From assembly GCF_022759505.1 (NCBI RefSeq), contig NZ_CP094289.1, forward strand, positions 620,001 through 684,000: a stretch of 64,000 nucleotides of DNA. Reading direction: 5' to 3'. Source of the DNA: Georgenia sp. TF02-10. Its GTDB lineage: Bacteria; Actinomycetota; Actinomycetes; Actinomycetales; Actinomycetaceae. The notes beneath the pieces were generated by a model. The model saw only the letters and a program-made list of their open reading frames with translations. It was not told where the DNA came from and searched no databases. This document shows, one piece after another, positions 8,444 through 16,928 of the stretch. Position numbers and translations under genes: made by a program. Positions within the stretch are counted from its first letter, which is position 1, and each line of letters starts with the position of its first letter.

Positions 8444-8817
8444 GCCGCCGGGGATCCGTCGATGAACGCCAGGGCGGCCCCGATCACCTCGGCGCTCTTG
8501 AGGTCACGCACGGCAGAGACGGGAGTGGTCTCACCGAGTCGTGGGTTGGCGCCAACGAGCCAGGCGAGGGCGACGTTACGTCCCTCTGCCTGGGCCATGA
8601 GGTGCCAGACGCGGTAGCCCAGTCGTAGCTGGTTGACCGTCTTGAGGCGGGGCTCGGGACCGTCGGCGCGCGCCCACGCGGCGGGCTGGCCGCGGTCCTT
8701 GGCGCCGGTCATCGCCTGTACGACGGTCGTGCCCACGTTCTCGTTGAGGATCCGCACCAGGTCATGGATGTCCAGCCGGGTGGCGTCGGCATGCGAGGCG
8801 ACCACGTCGGATCTCAT
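8440..8817 (-). CDS. Xre/MbcA/ParS-type antitoxin
   Basis: 125 aa. ATG 8817 is preferred over an in-frame TTG two codons upstream. The N-terminal helical part (DIHDLVRILNENVGTTVVQAM) is the probable HTH region. The C-terminal block (ANPRLGETTPVSAVRDLKSAE) is the typical toxin-binding domain (DUF2384) of Xre-RES antitoxins. It should sit on the RES toxin active site and repress its own operon. It lies first in the operon and overlaps the toxin by 4 nt. Two palindromes 26-52 bp upstream are probable operator sites. Confidence 0.83.
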   Translation of the reverse strand: MRSDVVASHADATRLDIHDLVRILNENVGTTVVQAMTGAKDRGQPAAWARADGPEPRLKTVNQLRLGYRVWHLMAQAEGRNVALAWLVGANPRLGETTPVSAVRDLKSAEVIGAALAFIDGSPAA

Positions 8818-8842
8818 GGCCAAACACTACGGCGAAAGTGGC

Positions 8843-8869
8843 GGATTAGCCATCGCTAACCTGCAGGTT
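8843..8869. promoter_or_regulatory. Palindromic operator of the Xre-RES operon
   Basis: Two adjacent symmetrical sequences lie just upstream of the antitoxin start: GGATTAGC-CATC-GCTAACC (8843-8861) and the perfect 12-bp palindrome AACCTGCAGGTT (8858-8869). Antitoxins of this family autorepress by binding such sites, so this is the likely operator/promoter. No clean -10/-35 pair is visible. Confidence 0.5.
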
Positions 8870-9043
8870 TTGCGTCGGCATACTGCCGGATGTGGTCTGA
8901 GCGGGCCTCTGCCGGGAGCGGATCGACAACGACCGCCAGCTCCGCGACCTCATCGCCCAGATGCTCGACGTGGCCGCCGAGGCCACCGCACTCATCCTCG
9001 ACGACGCCACGGACGAGCCCAGCTCACAGGTCTGGACGCAGGC

Positions 9044-9997
9044 TCAGGACCCAGCCGGCACCAGGGTGAGCAGCGTGGCCTCCGGCAGGCAGGCGAACCG
9101 CACCGGGGCGTACGGGCTGGTGCCCAGGCCCGCGGAGACGTGCAGCCAGGTCGAGCCGGCCCCGCCGGGCCGGTCCGGGCGCGGGCCGGGCCAGCCGTGC
9201 AGCCCGGCCGCGCGGCCGGTGTCGAGGTCGCTGTTGGTCACCAGCGCCCCGATAAGGGGCACCCGGAGCTGCCCGCCGTGGGTGTGCCCGGCCAGCACCA
9301 GGTCGCAGCCGTCGGCGTGCATGGCGTCCAGGACCCGGGTGTAGGGGGCGTGCGCGACGCCCAGGTGCAGCCGGCCGCGCGGCCCGGTGGCGGCGGGGAA
9401 GCGGTCCCGGTCCAGGTGCGGGTCGTCCACGCCCACCAGCGAGACGTCCAGGCCGCCGAGCGCCACGGCGTCGCGCCGGTTGCTCAGGTCGCGCCACCCG
9501 GCCCGCCGGAACGCCTCGGCCAGCTCCGCCGCGGGCAGGTGCTCCTGGTCGGCGGTGCCGCTGCGGGCGTCGGGCTGGAGGTAGCGCAGGGGGTTCTTGG
9601 GCCGGGGCGCGAAGTAGTCGTTCGAGCCGAGCACGAACGCGCCGGGCAGCTCCAGCAACGGCGCGTAGGCCTCGAGCACGGTGGGCAGGGCGTCCCGGTG
9701 CGCCATGTTGTCCCCGGTGCTGATCACCAGGTCGGGCTCGAGCCAGGCGAGGTCGCGGACCCAGGCGACCTTGTCCCGCTGGGCCGGCGTCAGGTGCAGG
9801 TCGGAGACGTGCAGGACCCGCACCGGCGCGCTGCCGGGCGGGAGGACGGGGACGTCGTGGCGGCGCAGGGTGTACCGCAGCGGCTCGACCAGCGCCCACC
9901 CCAGGGCGGCCGCGGCCGCCGCGCCGGCGGTCGCGACCCCGACGGCGGCCCGCCGGGCACCGCGGCCGGTGGGGCCGGACGCGCCCGGCCGGCTCAG
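9044..9997 (-). CDS. Membrane-anchored metallophosphoesterase
   Basis: 317 aa. One N-terminal helix (AAVGVATAGAAAAAALGWAL) anchors a calcineurin-like phosphoesterase with ligand motifs SDLHL, STGDNM, GSND, VAHAP and GHTHGGQ, all present. It resembles YkuE and M. tuberculosis Rv3683, the neighbour of ponA2, so a role with cell-envelope phospho-substrates is plausible but unproven. No ATG/GTG/TTG precedes the membrane helix in frame. The only sensible start is CTG at 9997-9995, overlapping the PBP stop (CTGA) after GGAGGAGG, which indicates translational coupling. A GTG just before the SDLHL motif would remove the anchor. Confidence 0.9.
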   Translation of the reverse strand: MSRPGASGPTGRGARRAAVGVATAGAAAAAALGWALVEPLRYTLRRHDVPVLPPGSAPVRVLHVSDLHLTPAQRDKVAWVRDLAWLEPDLVISTGDNMAHRDALPTVLEAYAPLLELPGAFVLGSNDYFAPRPKNPLRYLQPDARSGTADQEHLPAAELAEAFRRAGWRDLSNRRDAVALGGLDVSLVGVDDPHLDRDRFPAATGPRGRLHLGVAHAPYTRVLDAMHADGCDLVLAGHTHGGQLRVPLIGALVTNSDLDTGRAAGLHGWPGPRPDRPGGAGSTWLHVSAGLGTSPYAPVRFACLPEATLLTLVPAGS

Positions 9998-12450
9998 TCC
10001 TCCTCCTCGGCCGGGCCCGCGCCGTCCGCGTCCCCACCGTCCGGCGCCCCGGCCGCCGCCGCGGCGGCGCCGTCGCTCTCGCCGTCGCTCTCGCCGTCGC
10101 CCTGGTCCGGTGCCGCCTGGGTGGCGGTCCCGGCCGGCCCCGCGCTGGGCGTCAGGGTGACGGTGGACCGCGGCCGGACCTGCGCGCCGGCGCCGGGGTT
10201 CATCTGGGCCACCGCACCGGTGGGCACGTCCGAGGCGGCGGGCGGGCCGACCTCGACGTCGAGGCCGGCCGCCGTCAGCTGCGCCTCGGCGTCCGCCACT
10301 GCCGTGCCGAGCACGTTCGGCACGGTCACCCGGCCCCGGGCGGCGGTGAGCTGGTCCGGCGGGGGAGCGGCGAACGGCACGACCGGCGCGCCCTCGAGCG
10401 CGCGGACCATGTAGTCGTGCCAGGTCTGCGCGGGGTAGGAGCCGCCGTAGACGTACTTGTTGTACTTGCCGTTGATGGTCGCGCCGAGCATGGGCGTCAG
10501 CGCGGTGCTGTGACCCATCCAGACGGCGGAGGCCAGCTGGGGGGTGTAGCCGACGAACCAGGCGGCGGAGTCGTCGTTGGCGGTGCCGGTCTTGCCCGCG
10601 GCCGGCCGGTCCGGGAGCACCGCCCGGCTCCCGGTGGACCCGCGCTGCGGCGTGACCACCTGCTGGAGCGCGTAGTTGACGCCGTTGACGACGGACGGCT
10701 CGAGGACCTGCGTGCACGCGGACTTCGGGGCCGGGATCTCGTTGCCGGCCCGGTCGGTGATGCCGGTGATGGCGACCGGCTCGCAGGAGACCCCGCCGGC
10801 GGCCAGGGTGGCGAAGGCCCGCGCCATGCTCAGCGGGGTGACGTTGTTCGCGCCCAGGACGGCGCTGGGGTACGGCTCGAGCTCGGCACCCGCCTCGCCC
10901 CGCTGCACCCCCATCGTGGCCGCGTTGTCCATGATGGCGCACAGGTCCATCTGGTTGGCCATCTGCACGAAGCTGAGGTTGACCGACTGCCGGGTCGCCT
11001 CCACCACGCGCATCCGGGGCCCGCCGACGCCCTCCAGGTTCTTCGGGTTGTAGTCGCTGGCCATGGTGGGGTTGCAGGGGATGTTCCAGGACCGGCGCGG
11101 GTAGTTCCGCTTGTTGGAGACCACCTGCTCGTTCAGGGAGTGGCCGGTCTCCAGCCACTCCACCAGGGTGAAGACCTTGAACGTGGACCCGGACTGGAAC
11201 CCGATCCCGCCGCCGTGGGAGGTGCCGACGTTGAAGTTCAGCGTGGTGGCGCCGGGGTCGGCGTCGGTCGGCTCGCCGTAGTTGGTGTTCTGCGCCATCG
11301 CCCGGATGTACCCGGTGCCCGGCTCGACCGAGGACAGCGCCATGTCCACCCCGGAGGGGTCGTTGGCCGGGACGTTGGCGGTCACCGACTCGTAGGCCAT
11401 CTGCTGCTTGGCCGGGTCCAGCGTGGTCTGGATGACGAGCCCGCCGCGGTAGAGCATCCGCTGGCGGTCCTCGGCGTCCTTGCCCCAGGCCTCGTTGCGG
11501 AGCAGGTCCTTGACCACGTACTCGCAGAAGTACGCGGCCGTGCCGGCCTGCGCACAGCCGTTGGGGGTGTTGGAGACGTTGAGCATGGCCTCGAGCGGGA
11601 CCGCCACGGCCTCGTCGTACTCGGCCTGGGTGATGTACCCCTGGTCCCGCATGGCACCCAGGACGACGTTCCGGCGCTCGACGGCGCTGTCCGGGTTGCG
11701 CACCGGGTCGTGCTTTCCGGGGGACTGGGTGATGCCGGCGAGCAGCGCCGCCTCGCTGATGGTGAGGTCCTTGGCGCTCTTGGAGAAGTAGTGCTGGGCG
11801 GCGGCCTCCACCCCGTACTGGGACGGGCCGAACGGGGCGATGTTGAGGTAGCCGGCGAGGATGTCCTCCTTGCTCACCTGCTGCTCCAGGCCGATCGCGA
11901 GACGGGCCTCCTCGAGCTTGCGCCCCACGCTCCGCTCGGTGGCGGCGTCGACCGCCTCCTCGTCCCCGGCGACCCGGCCGGCGTCGATCAGGACGTTCTT
12001 GACGTACTGCTGGGTGAGGGTGGAGGCCCCCTCGAGCTCCCCGCCGGTGGCGTTGTTCACCGCGGCGCGCATGATGCCCTCGGGGTCGACGCCCTTGTGC
12101 TCGTAGAAGCGCCGGTCCTCGATGGCCACGACGGCGTGCTGCAGGTGCGGGGAGATCTGGTCCAGGCCCACCACCACCCGGTTGTCGGCGTAGATCCGGG
12201 CCATCACGCCACCAGTGGCGTCGAGGATGACGCTCTGCTGGGAGGGCTCCGGGATGGCGAGCTCGCTCGGCAGGTCCTCGAACAGGTCGGTGCTGGCCTG
12301 GGTCACCCGGCCGACCGCGCCGACGGCGGGCATGACCAGGCCCGTGCCCAGCAGCCCGCCGATGCCCGCGACGAGCACGAAGGCGAGCAGCATGGTCACG
12401 AGCTGCGCCGGCTTGACGGCCCGCCCCGACGGCGGAGGTGGCGACGACAT
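9994..12450 (-). CDS. Class A penicillin-binding protein with PASTA domain (PonA2-like)
   Basis: 818 aa from ATG 12450. It has a cytoplasmic tail and one transmembrane helix (LVTMLLAFVLVAGIGGLLGT). The GT51 glycosyltransferase has IEDRRFYEHKGVD and GASTLTQQYVKN. The transpeptidase has S-T-F-K in SGSTFKVF, S-V-N in TRQSVNLSF, and KTGTAN. One C-terminal PASTA repeat (VTVPNVLGTAVADAEAQL) is followed by an acidic Gly/Asp tail. It polymerises and cross-links peptidoglycan outside the membrane. TACCCT ends 7 nt before ATG, suggesting a leaderless mRNA. Divergent to a whiB gene, exactly as ponA2/whiB4 in mycobacteria. Confidence 0.96.
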   Translation of the reverse strand: MSSPPPPSGRAVKPAQLVTMLLAFVLVAGIGGLLGTGLVMPAVGAVGRVTQASTDLFEDLPSELAIPEPSQQSVILDATGGVMARIYADNRVVVGLDQISPHLQHAVVAIEDRRFYEHKGVDPEGIMRAAVNNATGGELEGASTLTQQYVKNVLIDAGRVAGDEEAVDAATERSVGRKLEEARLAIGLEQQVSKEDILAGYLNIAPFGPSQYGVEAAAQHYFSKSAKDLTISEAALLAGITQSPGKHDPVRNPDSAVERRNVVLGAMRDQGYITQAEYDEAVAVPLEAMLNVSNTPNGCAQAGTAAYFCEYVVKDLLRNEAWGKDAEDRQRMLYRGGLVIQTTLDPAKQQMAYESVTANVPANDPSGVDMALSSVEPGTGYIRAMAQNTNYGEPTDADPGATTLNFNVGTSHGGGIGFQSGSTFKVFTLVEWLETGHSLNEQVVSNKRNYPRRSWNIPCNPTMASDYNPKNLEGVGGPRMRVVEATRQSVNLSFVQMANQMDLCAIMDNAATMGVQRGEAGAELEPYPSAVLGANNVTPLSMARAFATLAAGGVSCEPVAITGITDRAGNEIPAPKSACTQVLEPSVVNGVNYALQQVVTPQRGSTGSRAVLPDRPAAGKTGTANDDSAAWFVGYTPQLASAVWMGHSTALTPMLGATINGKYNKYVYGGSYPAQTWHDYMVRALEGAPVVPFAAPPPDQLTAARGRVTVPNVLGTAVADAEAQLTAAGLDVEVGPPAASDVPTGAVAQMNPGAGAQVRPRSTVTLTPSAGPAGTATQAAPDQGDGESDGESDGAAAAAAGAPDGGDADGAGPAEEED

Positions 12451-12696
12451 GGCTCCTAGGGTACGTGCCGGCCCCCAGAACGGTGGAGGCCCGGCCGTAT
12501 CACGCCTCGCGTTATCGACGACGCCGCGGGCCCCGGTCAGGGACGCCGCAGACCCCGGCCAGGACGGCAAAGGTCCCGATCAGGTCACGGCCCTTCCCCG
12601 GCACCGCCGGGGCGGATAGCGTCAGCTGTAGGCAAAAACTCCCCCGGTCAGGGGGCCGGGTACACGGGAGCTCTTGCCCGGGGTCAGGAGGCTGTC

Positions 12697-13038
12697 TTGG
12701 CTGTCAACGATGACCAGTCGTGGGCTACGCGAGCTGCATGCGTGGGCCGCGACCCCGATGCCCTGTTCGTGCGCGGGGCCGCCCAGCGCCAGGTGCGCGA
12801 GCTGTGCTTCGGCTGCCCGGTCCGGCTCGAGTGCCTGGCCGACGCGCTCGACTCCGGCACCACTTTCGGGGTGTGGGGCGGGCTGACCGAGCGGGAGCGG
12901 CGCGCTCTGCTGCGCCAGTACCCGCACGTCACGGACTGGGCTGCGTGGCTGCAGAGCGAGGACGACGAGCTCGTCGCCGAGCTCCGCGCCGACCGTGCGC
13001 CGCGGATCCTCGCCCTGATGCGCCGCCAGTCCGCCTGA
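12697..13038 (+). CDS. WhiB-family iron-sulfur regulator (WhiB4-like)
   Basis: 113 aa. The start is TTG 12697, supported by AGGAGG at 12686-12691, 5 nt upstream. The four cluster cysteines are present (C15, then C37-x2-C40-x5-C46), followed by GVWGGLTERERR, the Wbl turn and basic region. Wbl proteins bind a redox- or NO-sensitive [4Fe-4S] cluster and usually act with the primary sigma factor. The position divergent to a ponA2-like PBP matches WhiB4 in mycobacteria, an oxidative-stress regulator. Confidence in the family is high, in the WhiB4 orthology moderate. A possible TAGCGT -10 lies at 12617-12622. Confidence 0.93.
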   Translation: MAVNDDQSWATRAACVGRDPDALFVRGAAQRQVRELCFGCPVRLECLADALDSGTTFGVWGGLTERERRALLRQYPHVTDWAAWLQSEDDELVAELRADRAPRILALMRRQSA

Positions 13039-13510
13039 CCGGTCCCGGGGGCCGGCGGGCGCCGGCACGACGGCGTGACCTCGCACCGCCCGACCGGTCC
13101 CCGGGGCCCTCGGGTTCCGCACACGCCGGCGTGACCCCACGCCGGCGGAGGCTGCCCGTGTGGGGACGTGCCCGCGGCGGTGCCTGGTCGGTGCCCGAGC
13201 ATGTACATGTCCCAACGGGTGGCTGCGCGGGTGGCCGGACGGTGGGTGTTCGCGAACGACCACAATCGGCCCCAGCGGACCGGTGTCGGCTGGGTGGTTT
13301 CCGCGTGATCGTGCGGACCGACAGGGGCGCACGTCCGGCCCGGCGGGGACTTTGTGGTCGCTGATGTGCACTCCCCGGGGCTGCACGTGCGCTTCGGACG
13401 GTCCGCGGGGCTGCACGTGCGCCCCGGGCGGTCCGCCCGGCCGGCGCGGTGCCGGCGCGGGGAGCCGCCGTGCGCCGGTGCCCGGGCGCCGTCGTCCCTA
13501 GGATGGCGCA
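13039..13510. other. Gene-free stretch after whiB
   Basis: 472 bp without a convincing coding frame. It contains a tandem 30-bp repeat at 13377-13436 and, at its right end, the TAGGAT box of the next gene. No terminator with a clear stem or other element was recognised. Confidence 0.6.
13377..13436. repeat. Two tandem 30-bp repeats
   Basis: Units 13377-13406 and 13407-13436 both begin GGGGCTGCACGTGCGC and end CGGTCCGC, differing at four positions in the middle. Each contains the palindrome GCACGTGC. They lie about 75 bp upstream of the DUF4177 gene. Function is unknown; a paired regulator site or a simple duplication are both possible. Confidence 0.7.
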
Positions 13511-13675
13511 ATGACCACCTGGGAGTACGCGACGATTCCGCTCTTGATCCACAACACCAAGGCGATCCTGGACCAGTGGGGCAGCGACGGGTGGGAGCTC
13601 GTCCAGGTCGTGCCCGGCCCGGCCGGCTCGAACAACCTGGTGGCCTACCTCAAGCGGCCCACGGGGGAGCGGTGA
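13511..13675 (+). CDS. DUF4177-type small protein
   Basis: 54 aa (MTTWEYATIPLLIHNTKAIL at the N-terminus, ending YLKRPTGER). The WEY...GWELV pattern is that of the short DUF4177-like proteins conserved next to the RidA gene in actinobacteria. Function is unknown. The start is ATG 13511, preceded by TAGGAT and 6 nt, with no Shine-Dalgarno, so probably leaderless. Its stop overlaps the RidA start (GTGA). The conserved coupling suggests a shared but undefined task. Confidence 0.85.
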   Translation: MTTWEYATIPLLIHNTKAILDQWGSDGWELVQVVPGPAGSNNLVAYLKRPTGER

Positions 13676-14133
13676 GCGGGCCGGCCCAGCGGCTCGCCGA
13701 CCTCGGCCTGGAGCTGCCGCCGGTCGCCGCGCCGGTCGCGTCCTACGTGCCCGCGGTGCGCCAGGGGAACCTCGTGCACACCTCCGGCCAGCTCCCGCTC
13801 GTCGGCGGGGCGCTCGCGGTCACCGGGAAGGTGGGGGCCGCCGTCGGACCGGAGCAGGCCGCCGACGCCGCCCGCACCTGCGCGCTGAACGCCCTCGCCG
13901 CCGTCGCCGACCTCGTCGGCGGCCTGGACCAGGTGGTCCGGGTGGTCAGGGTGACCGGCTTCGTGGCCAGCGACCCCGGCTTCACCGGCCAGCCCGCCGT
14001 CGTCAACGGCGCCTCGGACCTGCTCGGGGAGGTCTTCGGCGACGCCGGCCGGCACGCCCGTTCGGCGGTAGGCGTAGCCGTGCTGCCGCTGGACGCCCCG
14101 GTCGAGGTGGAGATCACCGTCGAGGTGCGCTGA
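13672..14133 (+). CDS. RidA/YjgF-family enamine deaminase-like protein
   Basis: 153 aa from GTG 13672. It matches the Rv3678c-type branch of RidA: HTSGQLPLVGG near residue 38, GFVASDPGFTGQPAVVNGAS, and the terminal ARSAVGVAVLPLDAPVEVEI, with the conserved arginine and glutamate of the family pocket. RidA proteins hydrolyse reactive enamine/imine intermediates from PLP enzymes; the substrate of this branch is not established. It overlaps the DUF4177 gene by 4 nt. Confidence 0.88.
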   Translation: MSGPAQRLADLGLELPPVAAPVASYVPAVRQGNLVHTSGQLPLVGGALAVTGKVGAAVGPEQAADAARTCALNALAAVADLVGGLDQVVRVVRVTGFVASDPGFTGQPAVVNGASDLLGEVFGDAGRHARSAVGVAVLPLDAPVEVEITVEVR

Positions 14134-14216
14134 CGGCTGGCGCCGAGCCGCAGTCAGCGGCTCGGCTCCGGACGGTCAGCGGCTCGGGACCGGCCGGGCA
14201 GGGGCTCGACCGGCCG

Positions 14217-14894
14217 TCAGCGGGCGCGGCGGCGCAGCCGGTCCAGGTCGAGCAGCACCACGGCCCGGCCCTCCAGCCGGATCCAGCCGCGGGAGACGAA
14301 CTCGGCGAGTGACTTGTTCACCGTCTCCCGGGAGGCGCCGACGAGCTGGGCGAGCTCCTCCTGGGTGAGGTCGTGCGGGACGTGCACCCCCTCCTCGGTC
14401 CGGGTACCGAACCGGTCGGCCAGGTCGAGCAGGGCCTTGGCCACCCGGCCCGGCACGTCGGAGAAGACGAGGTCCGCCAGCGCGGTGTTGGTCCGGCGCA
14501 GGCGCTGGGCCAGGGCCTTGAGCATGTGCTTGGCCAGCCCGGGGCGGGTGTCCAGGAAACTCATCAGGTCCGCGTGCTGGAGCTCCAGCAGCGTGGTGGG
14601 GGCCACCGCGGTCGCCGTCGTCGACCGCGGGCCCGGGTCGAAGAGGGTGAGCTCGCCGAGGATCTCGCCGGGGCCGAGCACGGCGAGGAGGTTCTCGCGG
14701 CCGTCCGGGGCGGTGTGTCCGAGCTTGACCTTGCCCTCGGTGACGATGAACAGCCGGTCCCCCGGGTCGCCCTCGTTGAACAGCGTCTCGCCGCGGCGCA
14801 CGGTCGTCTCCGTCATCACGGCCCGGAGCGCGGCGCGGTCGTCCTCGTCCAGCGCCTCGAACAGCGGTACGGAGCCGATCACGTTCTCTTCCAC
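14217..14894 (-). CDS. crp: Crp/Fnr-family cAMP receptor protein
   Basis: 225 aa from GTG 14894, the same length as mycobacterial Crp (224 aa) and aligning from its first residues. The cyclic-nucleotide pocket is intact ([16 protein letters not shown]), and the winged HTH reads [21 protein letters not shown]. The [20 protein letters not shown] linker is nearly identical to the mycobacterial protein. It should be a global cAMP-responsive regulator. Divergent to nth, as in M. tuberculosis (Rv3676/Rv3674c). A candidate Crp site lies 22 bp upstream, suggesting autoregulation. Confidence 0.95.
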   Translation of the reverse strand: MEENVIGSVPLFEALDEDDRAALRAVMTETTVRRGETLFNEGDPGDRLFIVTEGKVKLGHTAPDGRENLLAVLGPGEILGELTLFDPGPRSTTATAVAPTTLLELQHADLMSFLDTRPGLAKHMLKALAQRLRRTNTALADLVFSDVPGRVAKALLDLADRFGTRTEEGVHVPHDLTQEELAQLVGASRETVNKSLAEFVSRGWIRLEGRAVVLLDLDRLRRRAR

Positions 14895-14915
14895 AGGTGG
14901 GGTCCCAATCTGCCG

Positions 14916-14927
14916 GTGACGTCGCAC
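14916..14927. promoter_or_regulatory. Candidate Crp-binding site upstream of crp
   Basis: GTGACGTCGCAC fits the GTG-N6-CAC core of actinobacterial Crp sites, placed 22 bp before the crp start codon in the crp-nth divergent region. A single core match can arise by chance in GC-rich DNA. Confidence 0.35.
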
Positions 14928-15110
14928 GTCCAGGGGCGCGGCCGGGCCGCGCACCGGCCCCATCCTGCCACCTGGCGTGACCACCGGCACACCGGTCGGG
15001 CGGCTGAGCCTCGAGCCGTGGGGCGGTCGGGGACGCACGCGGCTGGGCCGCGGGTCCGCCCAGACGACCGAGAGGTCTCCGCCGTCGGTGCGGGCACCTA
15101 CCCTGGCCGG

Positions 15111-15812
15111 GTGGACCCAGCCGACCGGCGGCCCCCCGCCGGCACCCCGGAGCAGGCGCTCGCCGTCGACGACCGCCTGGCCGAGGCCTGGCCGGACGCG
15201 CGCTGCGAGCTGGACTTCACCAACCCGCTCGGGCTGCTCGTGGCCACCGTCCTGTCCGCCCAGACCACCGACCGGCGTGTCAACGCGGTCACCCCCACGC
15301 TCTTCGCCCGCTACCCCCACGCCGCCGCCTACGCCGGCGCCCAACGGGAGGACCTCGAGGAGCTCCTGCGCCCGCTCGGGTTCTTCCGGGCCAAGGCCGG
15401 GACGCTGCAGCGCCTCGGTGCTGCGCTCGTCGAGGACCACGACGGCGCCGTGCCCGCCACGCTGCCCGAGCTCGTGCGGCTGCCCGGGGTGGGCCGCAAG
15501 ACCGCCAACGTCGTCCTCGGCAACGCCTTCGGGGTCCCGGGGATCACCGTGGACACCCACGTCGGCCGGCTCGCCCGCCGGCTGGGCTGGAGCACGCAGC
15601 AGGACCCGGTCAAGGTCGAGCAGGACATCGCGGCGCTGCTGCCGGCGGAGCGCTGGACGATGGCCTGCCACCGGCTGATCTTCCACGGCCGCCGGGTCTG
15701 CCACGCCCGCCGCCCCGCCTGCGGCGCCTGCGTGCTGGCCGACCTGTGCCCGTCCTACGGCACCGGCGAGACCGACCCGGAGCGGGCGGCCGCCCTGGTC
15801 ACCGTGCCCTGA
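15111..15812 (+). CDS. nth: Endonuclease III
   Basis: 233 aa from GTG 15111, preceded by TACCCT and 6 nt (leaderless layout). The helix-hairpin-helix [18 protein letters not shown] holds the catalytic lysine, and the catalytic aspartate follows in [16 protein letters not shown]. The C-terminal [17 protein letters not shown] gives the C-x6-C-x2-C-x5-C iron-sulfur loop. It removes oxidised pyrimidines and nicks AP sites in base excision repair. It is convergent with the alpha/beta hydrolase across a 15-bp repeat tract. Confidence 0.97.
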   Translation: MDPADRRPPAGTPEQALAVDDRLAEAWPDARCELDFTNPLGLLVATVLSAQTTDRRVNAVTPTLFARYPHAAAYAGAQREDLEELLRPLGFFRAKAGTLQRLGAALVEDHDGAVPATLPELVRLPGVGRKTANVVLGNAFGVPGITVDTHVGRLARRLGWSTQQDPVKVEQDIAALLPAERWTMACHRLIFHGRRVCHARRPACGACVLADLCPSYGTGETDPERAAALVTVP

Positions 15813-15842
15813 GCGAAGTGTCCGCGGCGGGGATCCGGCGCG

Positions 15843-15902
15843 CCCTGACCGGCCCCGCCATGACCGGCCCAGCCATGACCGGCCCAGCCATGACCGGCCA
15901 GG
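15843..15902. repeat. Four 15-bp tandem repeats between convergent genes
   Basis: The unit CCATGACCGGCCCAG is repeated exactly at 15858 and 15873, with variant copies at 15843 and 15888. It fills the gap between the nth stop and the hydrolase stop and touches the latter's last codons. Confidence 0.8.
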
Positions 15903-16814
15903 TCAGCGGACAACGTCGGCCAGGAAGCCCAGCAGCGCCTCGGTGACCTCCGCCGGGGCCTCCTCGGGCAGGAAGTGCCCGGCGCGGTCCAGCACCACCT
16001 GCTGGAGCGGGCCGTCCACGTAGCAGGCGTCCCGGCGGAAGGCGCGGGCGCCCATGAGCGGGTCCTGCCCGCCCCGGACGGTGAGCACCGGTGCCGTCAC
16101 CGGGGTGCGCAGCGCCGCCAGGTACCGCCGGCCGTCGGGCCGCGGGGTGGAGCGGACCAGCCAGCGGAAGTGCTCCATGGTGCTGTGCGCGGCGAACGGC
16201 AGCCCCATCGCCTCGGTGTACAGGTCGGCGTGGGCGGCGGCGCCGTCGTTGCCCGGCGCCGACCACGCCCGCAGCAGGCGGGCCACCAGGTCCCCCCTGG
16301 TGAGGGCCTGCTCGGGGAACCAGGGCACCTGGAACCGCAGCAGGGGACCCAGGGCCCGGGCCGGGACCGTGCGCAGGGTGTGCAGGGGCACCGGGTGCGG
16401 GTTGGCCAGCACGGCCACCGCCCGGGTCACCGCCGGCGCAAAGGTGGGCATGGACCACGCCACCGTGCCGCCGAACCCGTGCCCGACGACGACGGCCCCG
16501 GCGGCCCCGAGGGACCGGATCACCCCCGCGACGTCCCGGGCCAGGACGTCGGTCTCGTGCCGGCGCGGCGGCTTGTCCGAGCCGGCGAAGCCGCGCAGGT
16601 CCATCGCGGCCACCCGGTAGCCGGCCTCGGCCAGCGGCGGGATCTGGTGGCGCCAGGCCCACCAGAACTGCGGGAAGGCGTGCAGCAGGACCACCAGCGG
16701 CCGGTCGGGGTCGGGCGGGCCGGCCAGGGCGACGTGGAACTGGGCGCCGTTGGCGGCCACGTCCCGGTGCTCCCAGGGGCCGGGGACGAGCACGCAGCTG
16801 GAGTCGGCGACCAC
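15903..16814 (-). CDS. Alpha/beta hydrolase, EphE-like, without a visible nucleophile
   Basis: 303 aa from GTG 16814. This start is preferred over GTG 16823 because TACGGT then sits 7 nt upstream. The fold markers are clear: LHAFPQFWWAW (oxyanion region), MDLRGFAGSD, the elbow VGHGFGGTVAW, GGQDPLMG (acid) and AGHFLPEEAP (histidine). In the elbow G-x-Nuc-x-G the nucleophile position is glycine, where Ser, Cys or Asp is normal. It may be non-catalytic or have changed function. It is in the nth/crp neighbourhood where EphE lies in mycobacteria. Confidence 0.88.
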   Translation of the reverse strand: MVADSSCVLVPGPWEHRDVAANGAQFHVALAGPPDPDRPLVVLLHAFPQFWWAWRHQIPPLAEAGYRVAAMDLRGFAGSDKPPRRHETDVLARDVAGVIRSLGAAGAVVVGHGFGGTVAWSMPTFAPAVTRAVAVLANPHPVPLHTLRTVPARALGPLLRFQVPWFPEQALTRGDLVARLLRAWSAPGNDGAAAHADLYTEAMGLPFAAHSTMEHFRWLVRSTPRPDGRRYLAALRTPVTAPVLTVRGGQDPLMGARAFRRDACYVDGPLQQVVLDRAGHFLPEEAPAEVTEALLGFLADVVR

Positions 16815-16928
16815 GACCGGCACCGTACCGGGTGCCGCCGCCCGCCCCGCCGCGTCCCGCCCCTGCCGCCTGCCCGGCCGCGCCCGGCCGCGCCGCCCGG
16901 ACCGCGCCGGCGACGGCCCGGCCGGCGG

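Noticed and set aside
10417-12459. 680-codon plus-strand frame opposite the PBP
   Set aside because: Shadow of the PBP gene; Val/Gly/His-rich without any motif.
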